From Clarkia xantiana subsp. parviflora (lineage: Eukaryota; Streptophyta; Magnoliopsida; Myrtales; Onagraceae): a stretch of DNA of 64,000 nt. Of this stretch, positions 20,238 to 32,730 are shown piece after piece. The notes beneath the pieces are model-generated. The model did no database searches. It saw only the letters and a program-made list of their open reading frames with translations, and was not told the DNA's origin. The stretch is taken from the NCBI GenBank assembly GCA_036873135.1, contig JAPTYO010000026.1, positions 1,778,001 through 1,842,000 of the forward strand, read 5' to 3'. Both the position numbers and the translations under genes were made by a program. How positions within the stretch are numbered: position 1 is the first letter of the stretch; the number at the start of each line of letters is the position of its first letter.

Positions 20238-20640
20238 ATTTAGATTCGACGTAAAATCCCAAAATTATTTTTCAGCAAATCGGGCGTGAAGAGCAGCTGC
20301 TGCCTAACATACCTTCTTCAGCAGTTTCACTGATCTTCTTCAAACATATATAGTAGATAGGAAGGAAGAAATTATGCGAGTCTAAATTCTAAATCTTGTT
20401 TGAAGGGTTCGACGCTTTGAATTGAGTTTCAGAGCAGGATAAGACCAAGACGAGAAGACATTGAGTGCGCAAACTCAAAGGAAGTATTCGCGTAAAAGGA
20501 GCATTCGAGCAAGGCAATTTCTGGTTGGCCAAAAAAAAAAAAAAGCAAGGCAATTTCTGAGGGAAGACGATTTTGGTTCTTTTGCTTTCTTGGTCGTGTA
20601 ATGACTGAAAACCGCCGTACTTCCACCCTAGGTTTTTTGT
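20238..20640 (-). promoter_or_regulatory. 5' leader and probable promoter of the NDT2-like gene
   Basis: Region upstream of the ATG at 20237, with a purine/pyrimidine-rich leader. No clear TATA box or intron can be assigned. Confidence 0.4.
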
Positions 20641-21360
20641 TTTTGCATTTTTAGCCGCCTACATGGAAAATAACTTGCGTGAAATGTGTTGCATCATGTC
20701 TTCTTGATGTAGCATCCTTCTATTAAAGGTACAGAATCTACATAATACTTGTATAATGTAGTGGTACTTTTAAAAATTGTACATTTTTATAATACAGTTT
20801 TCATCTACATAACCAACCTGGTTGGTTCGTTTCGATAAATTCTTATTATTCGTCCATTAGAGATACATAATTATTTATTTAACTTAATCCCATAATAATA
20901 TAAAATTTAACCTTATTATACATTTGTATATAAAAAATATTTATCAGAAAAAGTGTTATTAAGTTTATAAATATAGAAACATCACAAAATTGACTTTTAG
21001 AAAGCAGCACCACAATTTCTTTTAAAAAAAATCTTTTTTAAAAATAAGTGCTTTGAAAAAAAATGAATATGTGTTGCCAAACACTCTAGCTTTTGCCCTT
21101 TTTTTAAGTGCAAAAGCACTTTAGGAATGCACAGTCAAGTTAGGGCTGAACTTGGGTGGGATGGGCGGGCTATTTTTAAAAACCAAAACCAAGCCCAACA
21201 TTTTCGTGCCTATAATATAAAACCCGAACCCAAGCCCGAATTCATACTTAAGAAAAAGTCTCGCGTACTTCGGATTTATATAATTTGGGATGGGCTCAGG
21301 AAGTGCTGAATTAAAAAAAATGATATTAAAATATAGACCATTTAGACTTAGTGACAGAAA
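20641..21360. other. Intergenic AT-rich stretch, possible MITE remnant
   Basis: At about 20990-21125 AAGTGCTTTG, CCAAACACT and AAGTGCAAAAGCAC recur in an arrangement like short hAT-type MITEs, but I cannot define two terminal repeats. 21140-21300 is low-complexity with repeated GGGC/AACCC motifs. No gene is supported. Confidence 0.3.
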
Positions 21361-21771
21361 TGATTGATTACAGGGGATAAACTGTACTGAACATAAACAC
21401 GTGTACATGCTTAGTAACGAATTACGCAGAGGAATAGTGCACATACATATCCTGCGATTATGCAGTCTGTTGCCAGAGGAATGTCACGAGGGAGTTCACG
21501 ATCTGCCGGACGGTGTCCTACGGGAACTCTGATTAAGGAGCAATCCACAGGCATTGGTCTCCACAACAAAGTCTCTTCAATCTGGTTGTTGGATTGATCT
21601 TCATGGTGAATTGCTTGTCACAATTCGACACCTACTTGGGTGTTAGAGGGTTCGGCCGAAACTATAGAGTGATAGGAGAAGGAATTTCTTTTTTGACAAC
21701 TTAAGGGAGAGAATGACCAACCCCAAGAAATCCCTAACACCTCATATTTATAACAGGAGTTGAGCAAAACC
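21361..21771 (-). repeat. Truncated copia LTR
   Basis: Minus-strand LTR end (TGATTGATTACAGGGG at the left edge matches TGTTGGATTACAGGG of F3). About 410 bases of the LTR 3' part are kept, cut off where copia D begins at 21772. Confidence 0.7.
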
Positions 21772-24700
21772 TGTTGGATTTAGGGGATACAAATAAAGAA
21801 TAAAACACGTGTACATGCTTTTTAAACTAATTACACAGCGGAAAGGAAGCACATATCAGATTTAGCTTTCTGTAGTCTAGGAACGTCACGAGGGAGTTTG
21901 CGATCTGTCCGACGGTGTCCTGCGGGAACCCTTGTTGAAGAGCAATCTACAGGCAATGGTCTCCACAACAAAGCCTCTTCAATTCAGTTGCTGGGATGGA
22001 TCTCTGTGGTAAATTGCCTTAGCAATTTCGGCACCTCATTTGGTGTTAGGGTTTCGGCTTAACTTGACGTGTAAGAGGAGAGGTGATTTCTTTTGTCTCA
22101 ACTAAAGGAGAGAAATTGATTAACCTTGAAAAATCCCATAACACCTCATATTTATAAGAGGAGGCAAGCAAAGACCACCTAGGGCTTGCTCCCAATAGTT
22201 CGGCCAAACCACATAATGAGTTAGGCCCAATTTTGGGCCTCGTATGGTCCATTGAGATTTTTCCTGAACCAAAATCCCTAATATGACATACCCCAATTAT
22301 GCTTAAGATGTTGGGCTTATATTAATGGGCTCCCTATTACGGTGTCACATATACTCCAAATGTCAATAGCCCTCACTCGCCGGAATGGGAAGATGTCTGT
22401 TAATATGATGTCGAACATCACATCAACATTTGTTCTTCAATCCAATCCAGTTTCTGTACTGTTCATACGAGGTTTGTCGTTCGACCGGCAGACACAACAG
22501 ACATCGTGCTACTCATCGGTTAAGAGTGTTGTAGCGTCCGCGGAACGTTGATTCCCTAATCTGTTATCAACCTGTTACTTCTCTGTGCCGCGTTGTACCC
22601 CTAGTCAACTGTTATTCTCCAATTGCCTAATTCCCCCAAAAGGAATACTTCTCCAAGGCATCCGTACAAGTATTCACAACATTCAACTAATATCCGGTTG
22701 GTGGCCACCTAGTGAATACAAGATTCAGAGAATGACAAATGTGTATGAGCATCCCCATCGTTCATATCCTTAGTCAAACTCAACCGGTGCTCAAACCGTG
22801 GTCACTTGGCCTTTTTGTTCGGGCGCTACGCTCGTACGCCTAGGAACGACATTGAGCCCAACCTTGGATATGAGTTGCGAGTGATAAGGGTATTTTGGGT
22901 GCTACTTAATTCAGCACCCGGGATTAGTCACACGCTCAAGGTGAAGAATTTTGTGTCCTTCAAAATCTCGGAAGATTCCTTCTAACACAACTGAGCCTGA
23001 CCTTGTGGTCGAACATGGCACACACAGTATGAAGTGCGCGTCGATATCATAACCTGAATTTATTTTATATCAGGAGTGGGAATTTCATATGCTATCATAG
23101 ATTATCATCTAGCCCTGAATGTGGTAGTAGACGAACAGAGTTCGTCACGTTTATCTGCAAAACTTTGATCATGTCGTCTTACCCCGAAACCAAATGATCG
23201 TTTTGCATAACTAGGTTTCTTTTTCAAAACACTATGGTTCTTAGCCAACCTTTATATGGCTGAGGAGTCATTTCCATCAAGATGATTGTGTCCATGTGAC
23301 ATGGCAGGGTCCACATTCGACATATTTTATTAGGGGGATTTACGCTCCAACGACTAGTTTATAGACCGTCTATACGATATAATAATGCCATTATGACGTC
23401 GTAAATATCATAAACTCAATTAGCGATACTTTTATTCAAATATTACTTCAAATTCAAAAAAATATTACTGTCACGATTCAAGCCTTCTAAATCCTACGTA
23501 ATCCAAGGAGTTTTACGTGCTTTTCGAAATCATCCTTGCGTAGGGATTTAGTTAATGATTATGTCAAGGCATGAATTCAACTGTGATCAGCTTGTCCTCT
23601 ACCACACTCTTCGCATAGTTATATTTTATATCAATGTGTTTTTTTTCTACTATGGTACTTAGGATTCTTGACTGCCCCTATCGTTGCTTGACTGTCATAG
23701 TAAATGCCTCTAACAGGGCAGTCGTCAGTCTCTTTAGCCAGACAACCTCCTCTACATTCTTAGAAAGAACTATGAATTTGGATTCCATAGTGGACAGCGC
23801 GAAACGGGATTGCTTCTTGCTCATCCTAGAGTTGACGGCATTAGCAAGGAGAAACACTCCTCCTGAGGTGGACTTACGATCATCTAGATCATCACCGTGG
23901 TCGGCGTCACTGTATCCTTTCAATTCTAGCTTACTTCCCTCATAGCACAGTCCGTAGTCTGCCATACCTTTCAGTTATCTCATAATTCGTTTGACGACTT
24001 TTAAATGTTGATAAACGGCGTCCAATTGGAAACGCGCTACTAAGCCCACAATGTAACAGATATCCGGACGAGTGCATTGCATCGCGTACGTAAGACTTTC
24101 TACCATACTGAGGCACTCTGCACTTTTCATCTGTTCACGCTCTGCCAGGTTCTTTGGGCCATCACGCTTCGACAGCGGACACCCATATAAAACTGGTGTC
24201 TCCACGGGTTTTGAATCATAGAGATCGAACCTTCTCAAAAAATTGTTGATATACGCTTCATGAGAAAGACATAATCTCCGAGCACCACGATCTCTAGCAA
24301 TCTTAATGCCTATGATGTAAGTGGCCTCGCCCATGTCCTTCATCTTAAATACAGATGCTAACCAGGACTTTGATTTCTTTAATTAACTTACATCGTTCGC
24401 GGTAATTAAGATGTCATCGATGTATAACGTCAAGATGAAATGCTTTGACCCAGAGGTCTTAGTGTACATGCATGGATCCTCATGAAGATTCACGAATCCA
24501 TTGCCAACGATTTCCTCGTGAAACCTACGGTATCCTTGCCAAGAAGATTGTTTTAGACCATAGATCGATCTTTGGAGCTTAAACTTTTTGTTCATTACCA
24601 GGGGATATGAAACCCTCTGGTTGCTCCATGTAGATCTCTTCCTCCAAGTTCCCATGAAGCAAGACAGTCTTAACATCCATCTGGTGCAGCTCGAGATCCA

Positions 24701-25785
24701 GGCTAGCATCCAATGCCAAAATGGCCTGGATTGTGGTGTAACGCACAATCAATGAGTAAAGTTTCATCAAAGTCCACTCCGTGGAGTTGGGTATATCCTT
24801 TCGCGACGAGTCGATCTTTATATCGCTCAAAGTTTCCATCAGCAGTGAGTTTCAATTTCAGAACCCACTTAGCCCCTATTGCTCTACAATTAGCAGGCAA
24901 ATCAACTAACGTCCAAATAGAATTGGCTTTCATAGATGTGATATATTCCTCCATTTTTTCCCTCCATTTCTTTGCTTGAGGACCTTCCAAAGCTTGTTTA
25001 ACCGTTATCGGTTCATCAACCGAAGTCAGGGTGAGTCATTCACCTTTGCATTTAACTACATCTAGGCTCTTTATTCCCATCTTGAACTGCGCTCCCACTA
25101 GGAATAATTCTTCCACTAGGAACAAGGGCGTTACTTGAACCTTCTCCTACATTTTTTCTTGGATAACCTCTTGATCTCGGGTTTACACCTCCGAGATGAA
25201 TTCCACGTTCACTTGGACTAGGAACTAAGTTGGTTGTCTCACTCCCACTAATACCAGCAGTTAGTTGAGAAATTATTGGATTCTCATCCAACGGTTCAAA
25301 AACTACATGATCAAGTTCTACTTGATTCGCACCCGGAGCAACTATGATTTCTGTGGTTGGATTGAATCCTCCCACATGATTTATTATGAAAATGTCTCTG
25401 TTCTCATTTATCATATCATTTAAAGTTGTTGCTTCCCCAAATCTCCCACTCGAAGTAAGTGGGACCTTATTATGCTCATCCCGTTCAAGTTCTATTTAGA
25501 CTTCATTCGTTTTGATGTCACAAAGCTTAGGAAATTCATCCTCAAGGAAGGTAACATCCCTGGACTCATGTTCGATCATACAACCATTTTCTTGAGCTGC
25601 CACAAACACGTATCCCTCAGAGTTTTTTGAGTATCTTATAAAGACAATTTTCAATCCTCTAGGTCCCAACTTGCTGAATCGGCTGTCGTTTTGATTCATG
25701 TATGCTGTGCAATCGCAAGATCACAGCCTGTTAAGATCCATCTCTTTACCAGTCTACAGCTCATATGGTGTCGTCTCTACCGACT
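21772..25785 (-). mobile_element. Copia D: 3' LTR, noncoding module and decayed pol
   Basis: LTR 21772-22368 (TGTTGGATTTAGG left edge). The 3' noncoding module runs from 22369 to about 23670, and pol remnants from 23678 to 25785. No 5' LTR follows; at about 25786 the sequence switches to a copia LTR end in the opposite orientation. The left flank of the LTR is AAACC, but no matching duplication is found. Confidence 0.75.
23678..25785 (-). pseudogene. Copia D pol remnant: integrase C-terminus, RT, RNase H
   Basis: Read right to left: integrase C-terminal segment with TTPYEL- and SRFSKLGPRG-like pieces (25785-25500), linker (25414-25052), RT in overlapping frames (24990-24383) with active-site YIDD, RT end (24343-23975), and an RNase H start with GYSDADHG and ALSTMESKF (23965-23678). 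Several frame changes and in-frame stops. Gag, protease and the integrase core are missing. Confidence 0.8.
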
Positions 25786-25956
25786 TTCTAGGAACACAGT
25801 TTACAGGACCCGTCCGGCAGACCGTGAACTCCCTGTCACTTTCCTTGGACTACGGAAAGCAATATAGGTATGTGCGTTCTTTCTGATGCGTAATTTGTTA
25901 CATAACATGTACCTTGTGGTTTTGTTTCTGTAGTAACCATCTCCCAATTTTAACAG

Positions 25957-25969
25957 TGGTATCAGAGCC
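25957..25969 (+). other. Primer binding site of copia E
   Basis: TGGTATCAGAGCC, complementary to the 3' end of initiator tRNA-Met and standard for plant copia elements, one base after the LTR end. Confidence 0.85.
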
Positions 25970-27761
25970 TGTGCAGGGAGTTCATGTTTTTGATAAAATT
26001 GGTGATCTTGAATTTTGGGTAAATATGATAGTTCATGAATTTGTGTTTTTAGTAAAAACTTGGTGTTCATGATCTTTAAGCAAAACATGACTTTTATCAA
26101 AATTGAACTTTGGATTATTGATCTTAGTGAATTTTGATCTAGGAATTTGACTTCTAACCCTAAAATTTGTGTTTTTGGCCGAAATTAACATGTAAAATTA
26201 GTCAACAATTTCGGCCCCATGTAGCGTATTTGGCCGGATATTTGGGTTAGATTCACAAGATAATAGTGACATTAATTATCGATATATTATAGCATGATTT
26301 TAGGGGTGTTAGATATTATTGATAGATATTAGTGGTCTAAGATTGATAAAATATATTGTTGATAGATTTATATCCCTAATATAGAATCTTGACAATAAAT
26401 ATATATAAATATTTATCTATAGTGGATGAAATTTATATATTTATATGTGCAAATATATTTGGAAACTATACCTATAGTTAATATTACTTGGTGGCTAAGT
26501 TAAGTTTTTAGTGGATTTTAAACTCTAGCCCACAAGTTTTATTTCAGCCGAACCCAATAGGGTAAATGGGCCGGTACAATTTGCACATCCGGGTCGGGTC
26601 GACTGACCCGGATAATTGATGGAACCCAAACCGGTCCAACCGAGTCAACTGGGCCGGGTTCCGCCGGTCCAACTGGGTCGGGTCAAAAGACCCGGGTTTT
26701 CCCAATCGGTCCGACCCATTCGGGTCGGGTCGGACCAGGTACACTAATGGGTTGAACCAGACCGACCCGGTCGGACCGAAAGTGACTGAATCAAACTAGA
26801 ATTTTTGGACTGACCCGAGTCAACTGAAAATAGATTGGTCAAATTTTAAAATCTGAATGTTTTCGAACTTTAAAATTACCTACACAACGCGAATTAGTTT
26901 GATATTTTTACATTTTATTCAAACCTGATGCCTAGTTTCGATTATGGGATGGATCTCGGAAGTGCGTGATTATGAGACTGAATCATTTTGTGGGCTGAAT
27001 TGAAATTTTTATATATGTTACTAAATGCATGATTAGAATTGCATCTTCACTATGTCAAACTAGTTGGATATTGCATGTTTTGGGCGGAGCCCTATTTTCA
27101 ATTAATGAGTTGCGCACTAGGATATACATGTTGTCCTAAGTGATCTTGATTAGGATCCATGTCAAGAAGTTCACATGACTGATTGATAACATGAATTTCA
27201 AGTCAGCCACAAATATTTTTAAATCGAAATTCAGTCGCCAAATATGCATGTTTGTTGTGGTGTGATCACGCATGACACGTATGCATGATTGTTGGATTTA
27301 GCCGCATGTGATAATTTACTAGTGAAGTAGAATTATATATGCTACCATGAGTTCCTCGGGACATTTTGACGCATGATGCGTATGCATGATATTTTCTTGG
27401 ATGTGGCCGCGTATGATAATTTACTTGTGTAGTAGAATTATGTATGCTTGCATGAGAAATCCTCGAAAAACTTTTAAAAGGGCTTTGGGAAAGCCAAGAT
27501 CGAGCAGATTTGAATTCCCGTTCGGGGAAAGCGATTAAACCGTTTTAAAGAGACTGATCTATTAGAAAGGAGACATCGGTAGTGTGAACTCTTTCACGGC
27601 CTCCTTCCATTGGTTTACTGGTGGTCGAGTTGGCTAGATGGCTGAGGAATCATTGTTGTTCACCTTTTATATCATAGATATCCGATGTTGCAATTCAATT
27701 TTCAAATTTTTTTTAAATTGTCTCCCTGATTTTTGCATGATTGTAAATGTGTTAGTATCGA

Positions 27762-29075
27762 ATGACACCGATGGATTCATCATGTGCCAATGAGCTTTTG
27801 AATGAGGCGAATCACGAATCGTGGTGCAAATGCATCAATGTGCTGCTTGTTGATAATGGTCTGATTGACCACATTCGGAAGATAATGACCTGTCCAAATG
27901 CATGCCTGACTAAAGGGCTAGCATATACCTCCTTTAGCCGGGAGCATGATGACAAGAGATCTAAGGAAATTTAGCGATCTAAGATGTCTTCGGACATTAA
28001 AATCGAGTAAAAGGATGTTCCGATTACAAAAGACATCTGGGATGCATTGTTCCTGAAATATGGAAACAACATAGCAGTTCATATACACCCGCTTATACCT
28101 TTTTTGTATGAAAGTCTAAAGAGCGATAACACTGATGTACTTGAAAAGGTATATAAACTCATCAACATGATCAAACCTATTGAGGATGAGGGTCAAATGG
28201 CTTAATGGGACAAAATTCAGGCCATAATCGGGATTCTCCCGAAGTCCTGGAGAGCAACTAGGACTTTATTGACCGTCAGTATTTCCTTGCTGGATCTTGC
28301 ATCTGTCCTGAAATTAATCGAGATGGAGGAAAATCGATTGGCAATGGCAACAAGAGAAGCCAAACTACTTGGACCACCTGCTGGACAGAAAAGGAAGTGG
28401 AGGAACAAGGGTAAGAAACAACAGGTTGTTGATCGTAAAACGTCAACTAAGTCTAAACAAGACAATCTCCAGGTAAAATCAGAGATATTTTGAAGGGACT
28501 CTAGCCCTCGCCGTATCGGTGAAGGATCGAGTTCCAGCAAATCGCATTCCAATGTATGCGACATTGGATATGTTATGGAAGTTTTAGTTTTCTCATCTGT
28601 CATGTAACTTATTCAAATCCTTATTGGATTCTTGATTTAAGTGCGACAGACCACATAACCAATGATTATTTTCCATGTTCAAACGTATGCCAAAGGGTTC
28701 AAAAAGGATATACATTCGCGACAACTCACAAGTTGAAGTCGATGGAGTAGGGAACTATAAATTGTCTATGAGCAATGGCGAAACCCGACTTCTTGAAAAT
28801 GTCCTCTTTGCACCTAGAATTCGAAGGAATTTCTGTTACTTCTCTTATGAATAATGGGTTTGCTTTATCATTTGAGAACTCCCTTGTTCAAATAAATAAA
28901 GGCAATGTCTTTTATAGGCATGCACATTCTTCTATTGGTCTCATTGTTGTGGACTTGAATAGAAATGATAATTCGAACAAAATGTATTCAATATCATCTA
29001 AGGAAGCAGAAACTGATGCGGCTCGATGACATGCGAGGTTGGGACATATAGGCAATGGCAGAGTGCAAACACCGG
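27762..29075 (+). pseudogene. Copia E gag and protease remnant
   Basis: 27762-27974 starts with a gag-like N-terminus (HESWCK, VLLVDNGLIDHIRK). 28010-28493 covers the gag C-terminus, ending in a Lys-rich tail without a CCHC zinc knuckle. 28600-29030 resembles the protease and GAG-pre-integrase part of copia A, with many stops; the protease motif reads DLS instead of DSG. The LARD1 insertion at 29076 follows soon after. Confidence 0.75.
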
Positions 29076-30690
29076 TGTCAGACCCTAAAAATCCAACACA
29101 AGGCGATTACGTTTTAAAAACGCGGATTTTGAAAAGAGTCGCCACTAGTTAATTATAAGGCTAACGAGAATCCTAAATTACCTAAGCGGATAACGAAATA
29201 AATACCTAGGTATAAAATTGGTCTACGATCATAAACATGAGTTCGGGGGTTCTATTACAAATTAAAATACATGGTAATAATCCCGCTCTTTCGGTACTTT
29301 ATCCACGATTTGCCAAGTTTCTTATTTTTTTACCGAAACAAATTAATATCAATTATAATCAATTTTATTAAAAAATATAGTTTAAATACCTAAAATAATT
29401 AGACAACTAAGTTAAATCTACAGTTTAAGTTTAAAATATATAAAATAACCACTAAAATACATTAAATTAAAAAAAATTAAAATACACCTGCATACCCGAG
29501 ATTTATTTACGTCTCTGTAGGGTGATCTACATAATGAGGCACGACAAGGAGGGGAAGGCCGTCGTAAGTGACTGGAAACAGAGCTCAAGTAGCAATGGAA
29601 TTGAGCGGAACTATAATCCAGGAGCGAAAAATTTGAGGAGTGGCAGATAGACGACTGAGCGGATCGATGGTGAGGTTGTCGAAACTGACGAAGTTTGGGC
29701 ACGTCCGGGTGGAGGCGTTACACGAGCGGAGCTTGGGGTGGTGGTGGTCCGAGACCTGCAACAACAATATTAAAAGAATGGGAGATGGAGAGTGGATGTG
29801 ATCTTCTCAACACGAGCGTCGAAACTGGGTTTGGACTAGGGAGCGAGGTCGACGAGTCGAGGCGTGGTCGGGTAATGAGTTGCGGTCGGGACTGGATGGA
29901 CGGGTATGGAAGGGTGGAGTGCCGGTGAGGGGAGGAGGTCCGAAGGCTGGAATCTGGACGAGCGGCACTGATGGGTAGTGTTCGGAGTTGATTTATCGAA
30001 GACGGAGCGATGATGGTGATGAAAGGTGTCAGGCAGAGGAGATGTTGGATCACAGTAGAAGCACCAAAATGAGACCAGCATGGGGGCATCTGGGATGAGC
30101 GAATGGCCGCGGATGGAGGATGGTTCGAGATGGTGATGGACGAAGAAGCCGGAGACACCAACTACACTCACAACAGAAGACAATGGCATAAACAATTTTT
30201 TTATTACGATCCCTATTCAGCCAACTTTTTAGTAAGCTATATTAATCCTATATTGAACTATCATCGTCATGCATATATAATACAATAATAAAAAAAGTTA
30301 AACAAGAGCAATTGAATATATAATAACAAGGAGAAAACAAAGTAGTTTTAAGGATACAGTAGATCAAACATTAGAACAATCTTCAATGAAAAATGTCGAT
30401 GCTTCATGTATTTCCCTCAACAAATTACAATATACTAGTCTATATATAGTACATAGGTCTAGTCTAATCAAAGCAATAAATATTACTGATTTATTCTCTA
30501 ATAAATGCTAAATATTCAGAAATTTGATACTAAATATTCAACAAATATTTTCTGCAATAAATACAAATAATTATCATAATATTTCCCTGAGCATCTTTGG
30601 AAGCTTCGTGACTTGCCATATTTAGACATTCCCCATTTAGCGCGCCGCATGTAAGGCGTGTCGCGCGTGGTCCAAAATTAGGTGTTTACA
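29076..30690 (-). repeat. 3' LTR of LARD1
   Basis: Minus strand TGTAAACACCTAATTTTGG at 30690 to GGTCTGACA at 29076, 1615 bp. A TATATATAG motif near 30436 is the probable TATA box. A GC-rich exon-like stretch at about 29500-30190 ends in a splice-donor-like CAG|GTGTAT near 29488. The last 240 bases match the LTRs at 1740-1973, 55903 and 59295. The left flank, which interrupts copia E, is ACCGG. Confidence 0.85.
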
Positions 30691-30839
30691 GTTTGCCCCT
30701 CTTTGGGCGAATTCCCGTAGAACATGTTCGAGGTAATTTGTCTAAAGACGAGTAAACACTAATTTTGGTTGGGAAGTCTATCTTCTTTTGAGTCTTCTTC
30801 AAGGGAACTCCTTGCTTATTTCAGACAGCGCTAAAGAAA

Positions 30840-31195
30840 ACCTCCATTGGTAGTGCAGAATGTAGAGCTTCCAGCGGCAATGCGGTAAATAAGAACCAAC
30901 AGTGGCTATGCGGTAAAGAAAAGCCTCCAGTGGTTTGCGGTAACGAAAATCCTCCAGTGGCGTGCAGTAACGAAAAGCCTCCAGTGGCGTGCGGTAAAGA
31001 AAATCCTCCATTGGCGTGTAGTGACGAAAAGCCTCCAGTGGCGTGCAGTAAAGTAAAATCTCAATCGACGATGCCTCCAGTGGCGAGCGATAAGAAAAAG
31101 CCTCAAGTGGCATATGTCGGAGAAAAGTCTCTAGTGGCATCCGTCAGAGAAGGGCCTCTAGTGGCGTCCGTTGGAGAAGTGCCTCTAGTGGCGTG
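30840..31195. repeat. LARD1 tandem array R1 (~26-bp units)
   Basis: About a dozen units of the type GCCTCCAGTGGCGTGCGGTA followed by AAGAAAA. The same unit is expanded in LARD2 (57505-58263). Confidence 0.85.
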
Positions 31196-31259
31196 ACTTG
31201 CGAAGGCTGAATACTAAGGTTTCGTTCGTCGGGGGTGACTCTCAGAAAGCTTGAAAACT

Positions 31260-31815
31260 AGAGATCCTAACTGTCGATTTGTGACTTGTAGGAACAGACT
31301 GTAACGGTCCTACTTATCCTTGAATGGTGACTCGCGAGAGCAGACTGTAACTGTCCCGTTTGTCATGAGACTCGTACGAACAGACTGTAACAGTCCTACT
31401 CATCCTTGAATGGTGACTTGCGAGAGCACACTGTAACCGTCCCGTTTGTCATGAGACTTGTAGGAACAGACTGCAACAGTCCTACTCATCCTTGAATTGT
31501 GACTTGCGAGAGCAGACTGTAACCGTCCCGCTTGCCGTGAAGTTGAATCATAGGAACAAACTGTAACAGTCTCACTTATCCTTGAATGGTAACTCGCGAG
31601 AGCAGACTCTAACCGTCCCTCTCGACGTGAAGTTGACTCGTAGGAACAGACTGTAACAATCCTACTCATCCTTGAATGGCGACTCGCGATAGCATACTGT
31701 AACCGTCCCGCTTGCCGTGAAATTGAATCGTATGAACAGACTGTAACAGTCCTACTCATCCTTGAATGACTCCTCGCGAGAACAGACTGTGCTCGTCCCG
31801 CTTGCCGTGAAGTTT
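31260..31815. repeat. LARD1 tandem array R2 (~90-bp units)
   Basis: About six units, each with two related halves centred on CAGACTGTAACAGTCC and CAGACTGTAACCGTCC. GACTGTAACAGTC is a palindrome with 6-bp arms, so each unit carries at least one small hairpin. Absent from LARD2. Confidence 0.85.
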
Positions 31816-32039
31816 ACTTTGGAAGACGCTGTGTCGAAGAAAATACACATGCACAATGAATGTTTGTCCCTAATTTTTTCCTAGATTCCACATGGTGCGA
31901 CAATCTAGCGGGATCTTTTTTTTTTTTAGAATTTCTCTCTAATTCGCTCCTCTGTTTTTTTATTTTCTCTCCTTTTTCCATGACTGCAATTTCTGAATTT
32001 GCAACCATGCCCCTCATTTCCTGATTTTGCCTTGGCCAC

Positions 32040-32730
32040 CTTTTTGAGTTTTCAACCTAGCGGAAGCACTCTTTTTGTGGTAGCCAATTTATGGGTGGAT
32101 GCGACCCGTACTTTATTTTCCGCCTCAATGAGGGAGTATTTGTAGCCGTTTGGAGGGTGGCTGAGACCCTTTCCTTCCCGTCTTCAATGTTGCGGGAGCT
32201 ATTTTGATTTGTAGCCATTTGGAAGGTGGCTGTGGCCCTTTATTTTCTGTCTCTGATACCGGAGTGCCTCTAATTTGTAGCCGTTTGGAGGTTGGCTGTG
32301 ACCCTGTCTTTGTAGTCGATTCAGGGAAGACTGTGACCCATTTATTATCTTCCCACCCTCACAGGGTTCGCGGGACCACTCTTTATGCGTAGCCATTTTA
32401 AAGGTGGCTGTGACAATTTTTTATTCTCTCGCCTTCACATGGTTCGCGGGATCACTCTTTATCTATAGCCATTTTAAGGGTGGCTGTGGACTTTTTTTAT
32501 TCTTCCGTCCTCACAGGGTTCGCGGGGTCACTCTTTTATCTGTAGCCATTTGAAGGGTGGCTGTGGCCCTTTCTTTGTAGTCGTTTTAGGGACGACTGTG
32601 ACCATTTTTATTTGTAGTTGATTCAGGGACAAATGTGACCCTTTTATTTCTTTAATGCCCTCACAAGAATTTCATGAACACTCTCTTTATTTTTCTCGGT
32701 AGCCAATGAAAGGGCGGCTGTGACCCTAAA
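32040..32730. repeat. LARD1 tandem array R3
   Basis: Irregular repeats of GTAGCCATTTGAAGGGTGGC followed by TGTGGCCC, spaced about 30-110 bp, with interspersed CTCACAGGGTTCGCGGG. About ten copies. Not found in LARD2. Confidence 0.75.

Larger units (their letters stand above)
25786..29075 (+). mobile_element. Copia E: LTR end, leader, decayed gag and protease region
   Basis: The plus-strand LTR 3' end (about 25786-25955) is followed by primer binding site TGGTATCAGAGCC at 25957. A leader without ORFs (to about 27760) is followed by a decayed gag and the start of pol. The copy is cut at 29075 by the LARD1 LTR. The leader at 26540-26830 is rich in CCGGTTCGG/GGGTCGGACC motifs, as in copia A, B and the copy at 62577. 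Confidence 0.75.

Noticed and set aside
29718..30195. Overlapping minus-strand ORFs in the LARD1 LTR
   Set aside because: GC-rich leader-like stretch without domain; frame not shared with the other LTR copies.
30799..31196. Repetitive ORFs on both strands (Pro-Leu-Glu and Lys-Pro-Pro-Val-Ala repeats)
   Set aside because: The ~26-bp array has few stops in several frames, so open frames arise by chance on both strands; LARD2 shows the same effect.
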